Notes: generated from the sequence alone by a model not told the origin. DNA of 64,000 nucleotides from Fulvitalea axinellae (GCF_036492835.1 NZ_AP025314.1:372001-436000), one strand, 5' to 3'. Counted from the stretch's first letter, positions 9,736-19,169 are shown. Numbers and translations: made by a program.

Positions 9736-9911
9736 GTCGATGAGTTAAGATTGATGGTTTCAATCCAGAATTTATCGAAAATTGGACGAAATATGAAATG
9801 AGGATGTTCCCGAACGGTCTGAAAAGGTTGTGAGCTTCAGCTTTTCTAAAAAAACACATACGGAAACTATAGGCTTTTTCGTTACTTTGCGGACGGACAA
9901 AATGTATTTAT

Positions 9912-10424
9912 ATGGAAGACCTGGATTTGCAGAAATGGATGCAGTGGAATAAAAGCCATGTGAACGAACCTGTGGTTATGCCACTCCAGCCTGTGACCAG
10001 GGAGAGTGTCGAGGAGCGGTTTGAGTTGATGCGGAAGAACTACGAGCGGTCGTATGACATGGAGTGGGCTTTTTTGGAAGACAACGACATCCCGACGGAT
10101 CTGGGCGACGTTTTCGGAAATTACGTGTCGAGAGGCCATAATCCGGACGAGCCGGGGAAATTCTACAAAGGTTCCCTGAGCGTGTTTTGGGAAGCCGGCT
10201 TGGTGCGTGGCGTATGGGAAATCGGCGCTTCGCAATACCAGTTCGGCAAGGGGTTTTGGCACAAAGGGTTCTTGGCCTTTGACTTCTGTTACACGGATCT
10301 GGACAAAACCTTCGAGGGACAAGTGATTTTCAAGGCTATCGGCCCGGGCCGTTTTCGCGGTTTCTGGACTGACGAGGAAGCTTTCGTTCCCGGTTTTGAG
10401 GAGATATTGATGGTTACGGAATAA
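9912..10424 (+). CDS. Hypothetical cytoplasmic protein, 170 residues
   Basis: I do not recognise the family. The product is acidic, without signal peptide or membrane segment. The N-terminal third is helical and charged (VTRESVEERFELMRKNYERS). The C-terminal two thirds look like beta strands rich in Gly, Phe and Trp (FYKGSLSVFWEAG, GFWTDEEAFVPGFEEIL), suggesting a small beta-barrel or lipocalin-like sheet. A TTACTTTG element about 30 bases before the ATG resembles a -7 box. A terminator follows 45 bases after the stop, so it is monocistronic. No function can be assigned. Confidence 0.7.
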   Translation: MEDLDLQKWMQWNKSHVNEPVVMPLQPVTRESVEERFELMRKNYERSYDMEWAFLEDNDIPTDLGDVFGNYVSRGHNPDEPGKFYKGSLSVFWEAGLVRGVWEIGASQYQFGKGFWHKGFLAFDFCYTDLDKTFEGQVIFKAIGPGRFRGFWTDEEAFVPGFEEILMVTE

Positions 10425-10468
10425 GTTGCTGACTTCCGTTACCGGCGCTTTTGCGTATCAAAAAATAT

Positions 10469-10496
10469 AACCGTTTCGGAAGAAGCGGTTTTTTTG
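10469..10496 (+). terminator. Intrinsic terminator after the 170-residue gene
   Basis: AACCGTTTC/GAAGCGGTT stem (one G-U), four-base loop, then six T. Confidence 0.88.
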
Positions 10497-10778
10497 TGCG
10501 CAAGGGTTCGTGTTCTGTAGAATGTAGTGAAAGTTGTAGGCTTGAACTTGTGTTACGGAGTCATCGAGGTGTTAATTCTGGTTTTGGAGCATTAAAACCA
10601 TGTAAAATTGTTCGGAAAGCCTTCAAAGGTGCCCAGAGAGGCCGTTTGGTCAATTTTTCCCATAATTGAACATTCCTATTTACGTTATTGCTTCAAAGCG
10701 AAAACGCCCGAATCGCAAGTTCCGGATAGCGATCAGAGGCGTTTCAGAAGAGTTTTAAACCATACCAACCCGATTTTT
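10497..10778 (+). other. Leader region of the GH31 gene, no gene seen
   Basis: About 280 bases without a credible gene. A reading frame runs in from 10608 to the GH31 gene, but its first 57 codons have no signal-peptide or domain character and are better read as 5' leader. No consensus promoter was found. Confidence 0.5.
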
Positions 10779-12374
10779 ATGCTACGAAAATATATAGCTT
10801 CGGTACTGCTTACGTTGATATCGGCCATAGGCTTGCGGGCTGCCGATCTTCCCGGCGATTTGACGGTGAAAATCCGCAATAACGAATACTGGTGGCCCGG
10901 CGTGGTGGCCCTCGGCGAGAAGTTGCCGTTCGATAAGGAAACCAATCTGAGTTTTGACCTAAACACAGCCAACGGCGGTAACCAGACCCAGCCGATGCTG
11001 ATCGCCAGTAGCGGAAGGCTGATTTGGTCGGACAAACCGTTTAAGTTTGAATTCCGCGAAGGCGAGATTCTGATTACCGAAACCAAAGGCAAAGTCCAAT
11101 TGATCGAAGCTGGCAAAAATCTGAAAGAAGCTTACCGCTACGCTAGCCGGAATTTCTTTCCCCCTTCGGGAAAAATGCCGGCAGAAGTTATGTTCCAAGT
11201 GCCGCAATACAATACTTGGATCGAGCTGATGTATGACCAAAACCAGCGCGATATCCTGAAGTACGCCCACGATATCATCGATAACGGATTGCCTCCGGGA
11301 GTATTGATGATCGACGATAACTGGCAGGAAGATTACGGCAAGTGGAATTTCCACGAGGGAAGATTCTCGGATCCTAAAGCCATGATGAAAGAACTGCACG
11401 GAATGGGCTTCAAGGTGATGCTCTGGGTGTGTCCTTTCGTAAGCCCTGACTGCGACGAGTTCCGCGCTTTGAGCGCCAAGAAGGCGTTCTTGATCGACGG
11501 CGCCACGGGCGAGCCGAAAATGGTGAAATGGTGGAACGGCTACAGCGCTGTGCTTGATTTGAGCCACCCGGAAGCCGTGAAGTGGTTCAAGTCGAAGCTG
11601 GACCGTTTGCAGGACGAATACGGCGTGGATGGTTACAAGCTTGACGCCGGCGACAACCGTTTCTATACAGGAAACGTGAAATCATACGTTCCGGGCATGA
11701 CTCCGACAGAGCATTCGGCCAGCTTCGGGGAAATTGGTTTGGATTACCCGCTCAACGAATACCGCGCGATGTGGAAAATGGCCGGCCAGCCCCTCGCCCA
11801 GCGTCTCCATGACAAAAACCACGATTGGGGAGCGCTCTACAAGCTTATTCCACAGTTGGCTACTCAGGGCGTTTCGGGTTATGCCTTCACTTGCCCTGAT
11901 ATGATTGGCGGTGGCCAATACAAGAGCTTCTTGGAAGGTGCCATAATCGATCAGGAACTGATTGTCCGTTCGGCCCAGTGCCACGCTCTGATGCCGATGA
12001 TGCAGTTCTCAGTGGCTCCTTGGCGAGTATTGGACAAAGAGCATCTTAAGAAGTGCTTGGACGCCGTAAAAATCAGGGACGAAGTTATTGACGATATCAT
12101 GCGCTTGGCCAAAGACGCCAAAGACTCCGGCGAGCCGATTGTCAGGCTGATGGAATACAACTATCCTCAGCAAGGATTCCATAAGGTAAGGGATCAGTTT
12201 ATGCTCGGCGACGAGATTTTGGTAGCTCCCGTTATCAAGAAAGGCGCTAGAAAAAGAGCCGTGATTCTGCCTCCCGGAAAGTGGGTTTCTACAAAAGGAA
12301 AAACTTTCCGTGGCCCGAAAACCATCACGGTTGACGCTCCTTTGGACGAGATTCCATATTTCAGAAAGAAATAA
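10779..12374 (+). CDS. Secreted glycoside hydrolase family 31
   Basis: 531 residues from the ATG at 10779, chosen because it starts a signal peptide (MLRKYIASVLLTLISAIGLRA). The catalytic TIM barrel shows MIDDNWQ (177-183), MLWVCPFVSP (214-223), the GH31 nucleophile motif YKLDAGD (Asp289) and the acid/base region CPDMIGGG (Asp374). The C-terminal beta domain ends with DEILVAPVI and PPGKWV, as in GH31. It is shorter than most alpha-glucosidases of the family (700-900 residues), having only a small N-terminal sheet. GH31 includes alpha-glucosidases, alpha-galactosidases, xylosidases and sulfoquinovosidases; which bond it cuts is open. No transport or regulator genes accompany it. Confidence 0.88.
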   Translation: MLRKYIASVLLTLISAIGLRAADLPGDLTVKIRNNEYWWPGVVALGEKLPFDKETNLSFDLNTANGGNQTQPMLIASSGRLIWSDKPFKFEFREGEILITETKGKVQLIEAGKNLKEAYRYASRNFFPPSGKMPAEVMFQVPQYNTWIELMYDQNQRDILKYAHDIIDNGLPPGVLMIDDNWQEDYGKWNFHEGRFSDPKAMMKELHGMGFKVMLWVCPFVSPDCDEFRALSAKKAFLIDGATGEPKMVKWWNGYSAVLDLSHPEAVKWFKSKLDRLQDEYGVDGYKLDAGDNRFYTGNVKSYVPGMTPTEHSASFGEIGLDYPLNEYRAMWKMAGQPLAQRLHDKNHDWGALYKLIPQLATQGVSGYAFTCPDMIGGGQYKSFLEGAIIDQELIVRSAQCHALMPMMQFSVAPWRVLDKEHLKKCLDAVKIRDEVIDDIMRLAKDAKDSGEPIVRLMEYNYPQQGFHKVRDQFMLGDEILVAPVIKKGARKRAVILPPGKWVSTKGKTFRGPKTITVDAPLDEIPYFRKK

Positions 12375-12427
12375 ACCCTCCGCTTTAGGAAAAAGCTAGA
12401 CGGAAACAGTCATCCAATAGTCTCAAG

Positions 12428-12454
12428 GACCGATATCGAGTGATGTCGGTCTTT
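12428..12454 (+). terminator. Probable terminator hairpin between GH31 and chrA
   Basis: GACCGATATC/GATGTCGGTC hairpin with one G-U pair and a short T-tract. It is nested inside a longer inverted repeat: AATAAACCCTCC just at the GH31 stop and its complement ending at about 12472. The arrangement could serve both convergent genes. Confidence 0.6.
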
Positions 12455-12474
12455 GACATTGGAGGGTTTATTGT

Positions 12475-13680
12475 TTATGCCAAAAAGACACCGAGCAATA
12501 CACCGGCAAGAACTATAAACGGAGCGGGAATCCTACTGAAATAAAGCGCTGAAAATGTTCCTGTGGCAACAGCGATGTTAACCGGATCAAGGTCTGAGGG
12601 CATCGCCAAAATATTCAATGGCCTAGCCAACAGAAACGCCGCCGCGATCACCATTCCCGAAGCTGCTGCGTTAATGCCCGCCAAAGATGACCGAACGGGG
12701 CGATAACGCTTAAGCGAATCCCAAAAGCGGATAACGAAGAATATCAAAAAAGTGCCAGGCAGGAATATTCCTCCCGCAGCCATAAGGCTTCCGAGTAGCT
12801 GGCCTACGGTACCATGTTCACGCATAGAAAGCGCCCCGATATAGGAACTGAACGAGAATACAGGACCGGGAACGGCCTGTACCAATGAAAAACCGGTAAG
12901 GAACTCTTCGGAGCTCAAGTATTTTTTAAGATCGACAAATTCCGAATAAAGCAGAGGTACGAGTACTTGCCCGCCACCGAAAATCAGGCTCCCGTTACGA
13001 TAGAAGTTTTCGAAAATCCGTACAGCAAGATTTTGGGTGAAATATCCAATCAGGGCAACGCCCACCAACACTCCCAGCCACAGGCCGAAATTAGCCCATT
13101 CGACATTAATTTTGGTTTTTTCCTCGATGGGCTCTTTTCTGTAATTCCTTGAAGAGAAAGCCCCCGCTACAAGCAATACGGCGGGAAACACATAGGGGGA
13201 ATGATAGAAATAGCAGACGACAGCCGAAAGAATCATCAGGATCACGCATTCGGTGGTTTTCACCACTTTACGGCCGATTTTCTGGCCAGCGTAGGCCACA
13301 AAACCGACGGCCATTGGCATAATGAACTTCGCGAAGCTTAAGTCTAGGTGCTCTTCATGTTGAAAATAAGCGATAAGAAACGCGGCCACAGTCATCAAGG
13401 TGACGGCTGGCAAAGCCCAGATTAGCAGGGTGAGATAAGCCAGTTTCGGCCCTCCTACTCTGAACCCGATTGCGGTGATGGTTTGTGTGGACGTAGGCCC
13501 CGGAAGGATCTGGCATAGCGCGTTGAGCTCTATCAGCTCGTCTTCGGTGAGGTACCCCCGTTGCGCCACCAAAAGGTCAAGATACATTGCCACATGCGCT
13601 TGCGGACCTCCGAAAGCCGTCAGGGCAAGGGACAGAACGTCCCGAAGAAAAATATGGTTACGTATCCGTTTGCGTTTCAT
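12475..13680 (-). CDS. chrA: Chromate transporter (CHR family, two-domain)
   Basis: 401 residues, the length of the two-domain ChrA proteins. Each half carries the family signature: TAFGGPQAH with LPGPTSTQT near the N-terminus, and FGGGQVLVP with VQAVPGPVFSFSSYIGA in the second half. About ten membrane segments are visible. CHR proteins export chromate from the cytoplasm or act as sulfate-antiport proteins; chromate resistance is the known role of the family, not shown here. No chrB regulator is adjacent. It lies 107 bases downstream of the yitT-type gene on the same strand and may be a distal member of the heptose kinase/potassium channel operon. Confidence 0.88.
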   Translation of the reverse strand: MKRKRIRNHIFLRDVLSLALTAFGGPQAHVAMYLDLLVAQRGYLTEDELIELNALCQILPGPTSTQTITAIGFRVGGPKLAYLTLLIWALPAVTLMTVAAFLIAYFQHEEHLDLSFAKFIMPMAVGFVAYAGQKIGRKVVKTTECVILMILSAVVCYFYHSPYVFPAVLLVAGAFSSRNYRKEPIEEKTKINVEWANFGLWLGVLVGVALIGYFTQNLAVRIFENFYRNGSLIFGGGQVLVPLLYSEFVDLKKYLSSEEFLTGFSLVQAVPGPVFSFSSYIGALSMREHGTVGQLLGSLMAAGGIFLPGTFLIFFVIRFWDSLKRYRPVRSSLAGINAAASGMVIAAAFLLARPLNILAMPSDLDPVNIAVATGTFSALYFSRIPAPFIVLAGVLLGVFLA

Positions 13681-13787
13681 CTCGACCGGCTAAAGTACTT
13701 ATTTAAAGCCGGAAGCGCAAACAGGAAGGCCGGTTGAGCGGAGAGGCGAGGAAAGGAAAATGTTGTTTTCCAGTGATTTAGAATGAC

Positions 13788-14654
13788 CTATTTTCCCATT
13801 TTTCCCGAAACAGGAGACACTACTATATGGGCACTCTCATCATGGGATTTTACAATATTCTTTACTGCCCCGTATTGGTCCTTGGTCACGACGACCATTA
13901 GTAGTTGGGATCTTTCCCCTTCCTCAGAAAACCAGCTTTCGGTAGGAAGCAAAGAGACATTTTCGGAATATTGGGATTTAAGATCTTCCGATATTTTTTT
14001 GTAATGAGGCGAAAAGATGAATAGTTGTAACGTTCCTCTGAAGCCTGTCAAGACATAATCCATGGTGTAGGTGCTCACGAAGATCGCGATAAGGGCGTAA
14101 AGCACCGCTTCAAAAGACTGGAAAACAAAGTACGTTCCGAAGAGAACCAAAGCCCTAAAGCCAAACATAATCCGGGCGTAGCAGATGCCTGTATATTTAT
14201 GGACTACCATCGAGATGATGCCGATACCTCCCAAAGCGCCATTTTGCAAAAAAACCAAGGCGAATCCCGCACCGTTGAGCACCCCTCCGGCTAATGCGTT
14301 AATAAGCGTGTCTTGGGCAATTCTGCCTGAAAAGTGATGCTGGAGTATGGACAGAGAAATGGCGTAGAGTACGATCGTATAAACGGTCTTTGTAGCCAAA
14401 CGGCTCCCCAAGGTGAAGAACCCGGTAATTACGATTACTATATTGATCAGAATATAAGGAATCCAGATGGGAATGCCCGTAGCGAAATACGCAAGCAACG
14501 AAATGCCTGTAAGGCCTCCGTAGCTAATTTGCGCTGGCGCAAAAAAAGCGGTGATGCCAAGAGCCGCCAAAACGACTCCGACTGTTATTAGGATATATTC
14601 CCTGAAAAGTAAGGAGAGGCTGTCCCCCCGTTTCTTAGTAACCTGTTCTTCCAT
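13788..14654 (-). CDS. YitT-family membrane protein (copy 1)
   Basis: 288 residues. Five or six membrane segments (about 20-185), with the family's PAQISYGGLTGISLL and GGIGIISMVVHKYTG segments, precede a cytoplasmic DUF2179 domain (about 225-288: LMVVVTKDQYGAVKNIV). YitT proteins are common in Bacteria; transport function is presumed but not established. It begins 31 bases after the stop of the potassium channel gene, so it is probably co-transcribed. A paralogue lies at 37320-38177. Confidence 0.87.
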   Translation of the reverse strand: MEEQVTKKRGDSLSLLFREYILITVGVVLAALGITAFFAPAQISYGGLTGISLLAYFATGIPIWIPYILINIVIVITGFFTLGSRLATKTVYTIVLYAISLSILQHHFSGRIAQDTLINALAGGVLNGAGFALVFLQNGALGGIGIISMVVHKYTGICYARIMFGFRALVLFGTYFVFQSFEAVLYALIAIFVSTYTMDYVLTGFRGTLQLFIFSPHYKKISEDLKSQYSENVSLLPTESWFSEEGERSQLLMVVVTKDQYGAVKNIVKSHDESAHIVVSPVSGKMGK

Positions 14655-14685
14655 AAGTGAAGAATTAAGAAACGGGGGAATTGTT

Positions 14686-16497
14686 TTAGCCTACCATCAT
14701 GCTGGTGCTTGGGTATTTGTAAGTTTTGGTGTAGGCGCTGTTACTTAATGATAGCACAAAGGTAAGAGTGCCCACCCTGCCCAAAAACATCGATATAATC
14801 AGGATATACTTGCTGGGCTCGCTCAAAGCTGAGGTGATACCCGTACTTAGCCCAACGGTGGCGAAAGCCGAAACTTCTTCGAAAGCCAGATGGATAACCG
14901 AGATTTCCGGCTCAAAGAAAGCCAGCAGAAACAGGGAAATCATAATAATGGTACTTGCGAAGAAGAATACCGAAAGCGCCTTGAACAGCAAGGTCTTCGG
15001 GATCTCCCTTTTCCCGATCTCGATTCTGGATTTGCCCCGGATAGTGGCCAGGGCCGACACGGAGATCAGATAAAAGGTGGAGGTCTTGATACCGCCGCCT
15101 ACGGACCCGGACGAAGCTCCGATAAACATCAGCACCACGACAAATATTAGTGTGGCGTTCCGCATTCCGCCGATGTCCACCGAATTGAAACCGGCGGTAC
15201 GAGCAACCACGGATTGGAAGAAGCTGGCCACCATTTTTTCGCCCACGTTAAGCGTGTCCATGGTATTGTCAAATTCAAGAATGAAGATGATAACCGTGCC
15301 CAGAACAATAAGGAAAGCGGAAACGTAGACGGCTACTTTCGTGCTCAACCGCCAATCCATCCAAGGCTTGCGGAGACGTTCCCTCAGTTTTTTCGGTGAG
15401 AAAAGGTCTTCGATAACCGTAAAGCCCAAACCGCCGAAGATAACCGTAACCGCCACGACAACCTGCATTAAGTATGCGTGCCTGATAGAGCTCTCGAAAA
15501 GATTGTTCGAAAACAGGCTGAAACCGGCGTTACAGAACGCCGATATGGCGTGAAACACCGAAAAATAGACTTTTTGGCCAGTGGAAATGAATTCGACCCC
15601 GTTTCCCCAACTGTAATATATCAGCACTGCGGAAATGGCTTCGATACCCAAAGTGAGCGTGACAACCTGCCTAAGAATCCGCTTGGCGGAGTAAAGCGAG
15701 TCACTGCTGAAGAAATCCTGTATCAATACCTGTTCCTTAAGGCTAACGTTCTTCCTGATAAACTGGGCGAAGAACAAGGCGAAAGCCAAAAGACCTAGCC
15801 CGCCGACTTGGATCAGAATCAGGATTACGACTTGGCCACGAATGGTAAAATACGTGGCGGTGTCCACGACTATAAGCCCGGTAACGCAGGTGGCGCTAGC
15901 CGACGTGAACAACGCGTCTGTGAAAGACATACTACCCGGATGTACAGTCATGGTGGGGAGCATCAGCAGACCGGCGCCGCAAAGGATCAGAATACCAAAA
16001 CTGAGGATAAACAGCGTTGGCGGACGGATATTGAGACGCGGGATGCTCATACTGGCCACCACCAGTTTATACCCGACGATGGTCAGGATATAGACGCTTT
16101 CGCTGAATATGTAGAATCCTTTGAAATCGGAAAGTTTCAGCAAATCGAAAACCGTCCGTACCAAGAAGCTGTCGAACAGGTAGTTGGTGATCACGTTGGT
16201 GAGTATCAGCGTGATCAGGAAAGTCTCGAACTTGTTTTCCTTTATATAGGTCCAGGCTTTTAACGAATAGAAGACCCGGAGGAAAAATACGGCTACAAAA
16301 ACACCGAAAACCACGTCTAGGGCCTCGGTGAGTTTTTCCGCTTCGGCGGATGTTTCCTTATAGCCAAATCCGAAAACGAGGACTCCCGCCCCCGCCACAG
16401 ATGCCAAAAACTCTACGACTGTCAGCACCAAATTTACGTTGGACTGGCTATCGTAGAGTTTGTTGTTTATTTTTTCAACCCAATGTTTTCTTAACAT
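14686..16497 (-). CDS. KtrB/TrkH-type potassium uptake subunit with extra N-terminal membrane domain
   Basis: 603 residues, longer than KtrB (about 450). The first 150 residues hold about four membrane helices and do not match the Trk core. The core follows with the four pore-loop glycines: ATCVTGLIV, CNAGFSLF, RTAGFNSVD and VGLSTGITS. The second copy of this superfamily in the window, TrkH at 23660, has the classic layout; this one resembles KtrB. No RCK-domain partner (KtrA) is adjacent. The start codon lies one base after the stop of the heptose kinase gene, so translation is probably coupled. It mediates potassium (possibly sodium-coupled) uptake across the inner membrane. Confidence 0.85.
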   Translation of the reverse strand: MLRKHWVEKINNKLYDSQSNVNLVLTVVEFLASVAGAGVLVFGFGYKETSAEAEKLTEALDVVFGVFVAVFFLRVFYSLKAWTYIKENKFETFLITLILTNVITNYLFDSFLVRTVFDLLKLSDFKGFYIFSESVYILTIVGYKLVVASMSIPRLNIRPPTLFILSFGILILCGAGLLMLPTMTVHPGSMSFTDALFTSASATCVTGLIVVDTATYFTIRGQVVILILIQVGGLGLLAFALFFAQFIRKNVSLKEQVLIQDFFSSDSLYSAKRILRQVVTLTLGIEAISAVLIYYSWGNGVEFISTGQKVYFSVFHAISAFCNAGFSLFSNNLFESSIRHAYLMQVVVAVTVIFGGLGFTVIEDLFSPKKLRERLRKPWMDWRLSTKVAVYVSAFLIVLGTVIIFILEFDNTMDTLNVGEKMVASFFQSVVARTAGFNSVDIGGMRNATLIFVVVLMFIGASSGSVGGGIKTSTFYLISVSALATIRGKSRIEIGKREIPKTLLFKALSVFFFASTIIMISLFLLAFFEPEISVIHLAFEEVSAFATVGLSTGITSALSEPSKYILIISMFLGRVGTLTFVLSLSNSAYTKTYKYPSTSMMVG

Positions 16498-16498
16498 T

Positions 16499-17491
16499 CT
16501 AAAGCAATTTGTTTTCCGCTGCTTCAGCGAACAAACGCTCCTTATCTATCGGCACTACCCCCAAATGTTCGCAAACTAATCCTCCTCCAAGATTTGACAA
16601 CGCGGCCGTGAAGTCCAACGGCAATTTCAGCGCCATGCAAAGCGATGCGATACTGATCACCGTATCGCCGGCGCCGGATACGTCAGAGATTTGGCGTATA
16701 TGCGCTTCGATGTGGTGATGTTCCGTTCCGTTGTCAATATAAACGCCAAGCTCGGACATCGTAACCAAAGCGGCCTCGGCATTAAGCGCGGCGAGCAATT
16801 GACGTACGGCGTCGCGGAGCTCTTCCGGTTTTTTGGCTTCGAAGTCGATCTTCAGGCCTTCCTTGATTTCCTTGAGGTTCGGCTTGAAAAGATCTACGCG
16901 GCGATAAGCCAAAAAGTTCCTTTTCTTCGGGTCCACAACCGTAGGAATTCCTTTTTCACGAGCCATGGACACTACTTCTTCTACGAGGTGCTCGTTGATC
17001 ACGCCTTTGTCATAATCTTCGAAAATCACGACATCGCATTCCGGCAACAGCAAACGGATGCGTTCCATGATCTCCTTGTGCTCTTCGGCGCTAAGCGGGC
17101 GGTCTTCTTCCGAGTCCACGCGCATCAACTGCTGAGAGCCGGCCAAAAGACGTTCCTTGACCGTGGTAACGCGTTCCTTGCTCTGGATGATTCCTTCCGT
17201 CGGAATATTTCTTTCCACAAAAAGATCCAGCAGGTCCGATCCGGCTTGGTCTTCGCCCACTAGGGCGCAAATTACGGGCTCGGCGCCCAAGGCTTTGATG
17301 TTTTTCGCAACGTTGGCAGCGCCTCCCATACGGGACTCGCGCTTGCTGACATGCACTACGGGAACGGGTGCTTCCGGCGAAATCCGGTCAACTTTTCCCC
17401 AAACGTACGCGTCTACCATTATGTCGCCGATGATCAGGGCTTTCAGTCCGTTGAACGCTCCGGCGATATCTTGCAAAGAATTGAGTTTCAT
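16499..17491 (-). CDS. rfaE1: D-glycero-beta-D-manno-heptose-7-phosphate kinase (PfkB family)
   Basis: 330 residues from the ATG at 17491. A longer frame to 17533 exists, but MKLNSLQDIAGAF is the usual N-terminal form. PfkB-family features: GDIMVDAYVWG, RMGGAANVAKNIKALGA, and the C-terminal catalytic DVSGAGDTV with its Asp. RISPEAPVPV is characteristic of RfaE/HldE domain I. The nucleotidyltransferase domain of HldE is missing, so this is the split RfaE1 type; RfaE2 must be encoded elsewhere. It makes heptose 1,7-bisphosphate for ADP-heptose and the LPS inner core. It heads an operon with the potassium channel and yitT-type genes, a functionally mixed set. Confidence 0.92.
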   Translation of the reverse strand: MKLNSLQDIAGAFNGLKALIIGDIMVDAYVWGKVDRISPEAPVPVVHVSKRESRMGGAANVAKNIKALGAEPVICALVGEDQAGSDLLDLFVERNIPTEGIIQSKERVTTVKERLLAGSQQLMRVDSEEDRPLSAEEHKEIMERIRLLLPECDVVIFEDYDKGVINEHLVEEVVSMAREKGIPTVVDPKKRNFLAYRRVDLFKPNLKEIKEGLKIDFEAKKPEELRDAVRQLLAALNAEAALVTMSELGVYIDNGTEHHHIEAHIRQISDVSGAGDTVISIASLCMALKLPLDFTAALSNLGGGLVCEHLGVVPIDKERLFAEAAENKLL

Positions 17492-17623
17492 AAGATAAAG
17501 AATTTTCGGCCAAAGCCTGACCGTCCGGGCCATTTATGGCATAGGCGGAAAGGCGGGGCCCTACCCTATTGCGCCCCGTTGCCGGCTAGGCCGGAACAGG
17601 CGCCTGTCCTTGCGGATTCTTGG

Positions 17624-17631
17624 CAAAGATA
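17624..17631 (-). promoter_or_regulatory. -7 box TATCTTTG upstream of rfaE1
   Basis: An exact TAnnTTTG element on the minus strand, about 130 bases before the rfaE1 ATG. No TTTG is found at the right distance for a -33 element. The leader between it and the gene is GC-rich and could fold. Confidence 0.5.
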
Positions 17632-17683
17632 CAAAATGATGCCCTAAAATCACGCTGTGGGCCGTTGGACCGTATTAATCGAA

Positions 17684-17707
17684 AAAAGCCGTCGGTTGAC
17701 GGCTTTT
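17684..17707 (-). terminator. Intrinsic terminator after the pseudouridine synthase gene
   Basis: Stem AAAGCCGTC/GACGGCTTT, four-base loop, with T on the minus-strand 3' side, just after the stop codon at 17712. Confidence 0.9.
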
Positions 17708-17711
17708 CGAC

Positions 17712-19169
17712 TTAGATGAAGTATTTCAGTCTTATCAGTTCTTTTTCGGTGAGGAAGCGCCAGCGTCCTCTCGGAAGGTCTTTTTTGGTAAGCCCACCAT
17801 AAAGTACACGGTCCAGTTTCACCACTTCGTAGCCGAAGTGTTCGAATATACGGCGTACAATGCGGTTTCGGCCAATGTGGAGCTCGATGCCCACGTCCAG
17901 CCTGTCCGGCGTAACGATAGCCAAATCGTCCACTTCCACGTCTCCGTCTTCCAGCTTGAATCCGGCTTTGATCGCTTCGAAGTGTTCCTCTTCCAAAGGC
18001 TTGTTCAGCATGGCCTGGTACACTTTTCTGACCTTGTTGCCCGGGTGGGCGAGTTTGTCGGCCAAATCGCCGTCGTTGGTCAAAAGAAGCAAGCCGGTGG
18101 TGTTGCGGTCAAGGCGTCCTACGGGATAAATCCTTTCTTCGCAGGCTTTGGCCACCAATTCCATTACCGTACGGCGGTTTTGAGGATCATCCATGGTGGT
18201 GATGAAATCCTTTGGCTTGTTGAGGAGAACGTAAACTTTCTTCTCGCCGTTAAGGATCTTGCCGTTCCACTTGATTTCGTCGCGGTGGGTTACCTTATGG
18301 CCCATTTCCGTTACCACTTTGCCATTGACCTTAATTTCGCCGGCGGCGATAAAGCGGTCGGCTTCGCGACGCGAGCACAAGCCGGCGTTGGCGATATATT
18401 TATTAAGGCGGATTTCGGATCCGTGCTGGATGCCTTTGTTGCGCTCGATTTCCCTGAGTTTCTTTTCGTCGTATTCCGGCGCCTTGGCTTTCGGACGGAT
18501 GTCCATCTCACGGCGCTTGTGACGGTCTTTCAGGTAATTGAGCTTGTTTTCCGGATCCCTGCGGAAGTTTTTCTTTCTGTCGTCCGGACGGCTGTCACGG
18601 CGTTGCTCCCCGTCATCGCGCCTTGTGGCGAATCTTCCGGAACGTTCCTGACGTTGGTCGCGGTCGTATGGGCGTCTACGCTCATTGCGCGGGCTCTCTT
18701 CACGGTTTCTTCCGAAGGTGCGGTTGTCGCGGTTATCACGATCGTGTCGGCTGTTGCGGTCATTAGGCCTTCTGTTGGGCCTTTCGCGGCGTTCGCCGAA
18801 TGGTCTTTCGTTACGTTCGCCCCGCTCTTCCCTGTTATAAGGCCTGCGGTTTTGTCCGTAGCGTCTTTCCCCTCTTTCCTCCCTGTTGTCTTCTCTGTTG
18901 TAGGGGCGTTTGTTTCTGTCGTCCCTGTTATATGGTGTGCGCTTTCCTTGGGCGCTTCTGTCGCCGTCGCGGTTAGCGTTTCTATCGTAAGTGCGTCGTT
19001 CTTGGTTGTCTCCGTAAGGGCGCCTGTTCTCAAACTTGGGCTGGTCTTGGTCCTGGCGGATACGGATTCTTTTCCGGGGAGCTCTAGGTTCCCTTCCGCC
19101 GGCCGAATCACGTCCCGGCTTAGGCTCTTTTCCGTTGTCCCAATCTTTCTGTGGGTCTTTCTTCTTCAT
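17712..19169 (-). CDS. RluB/RsuA-family 23S rRNA pseudouridine synthase with long Arg-rich N-terminus
   Basis: 485 residues. Residues 1 to about 245 are low complexity, dominated by Arg, Asp, Asn, Glu and Gly (RRPYNREERGERN-type repeats), and surely disordered. The enzyme follows: an S4 RNA-binding domain (IRLNKYIANAGLCSRREADR), then the catalytic domain with GRLDRNTTGLLLLTNDG, whose Asp is the catalytic residue, and RNRIVRRIFEHFGY near the end. The RsuA/RluB/RluE/RluF clade isomerises a uridine in rRNA. RluB is the best guess, but the target base cannot be fixed. Basic N-terminal extensions are common in Bacteroidota members. It has its own -7 box at 19216. Confidence 0.88.
   Translation of the reverse strand: MKKKDPQKDWDNGKEPKPGRDSAGGREPRAPRKRIRIRQDQDQPKFENRRPYGDNQERRTYDRNANRDGDRSAQGKRTPYNRDDRNKRPYNREDNREERGERRYGQNRRPYNREERGERNERPFGERRERPNRRPNDRNSRHDRDNRDNRTFGRNREESPRNERRRPYDRDQRQERSGRFATRRDDGEQRRDSRPDDRKKNFRRDPENKLNYLKDRHKRREMDIRPKAKAPEYDEKKLREIERNKGIQHGSEIRLNKYIANAGLCSRREADRFIAAGEIKVNGKVVTEMGHKVTHRDEIKWNGKILNGEKKVYVLLNKPKDFITTMDDPQNRRTVMELVAKACEERIYPVGRLDRNTTGLLLLTNDGDLADKLAHPGNKVRKVYQAMLNKPLEEEHFEAIKAGFKLEDGDVEVDDLAIVTPDRLDVGIELHIGRNRIVRRIFEHFGYEVVKLDRVLYGGLTKKDLPRGRWRFLTEKELIRLKYFI

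Noticed and set aside
10451..10669. 72-codon frame before the GH31 gene
   Set aside because: It overlaps a terminator, has no recognisable features and ends inside the GH31 leader.
12371..12472. AATAAACCCTCC inverted repeat as possible insertion-sequence ends
   Set aside because: Only about 100 bases lie between the arms, no transposase or target duplication is present, and it fits a convergent terminator.
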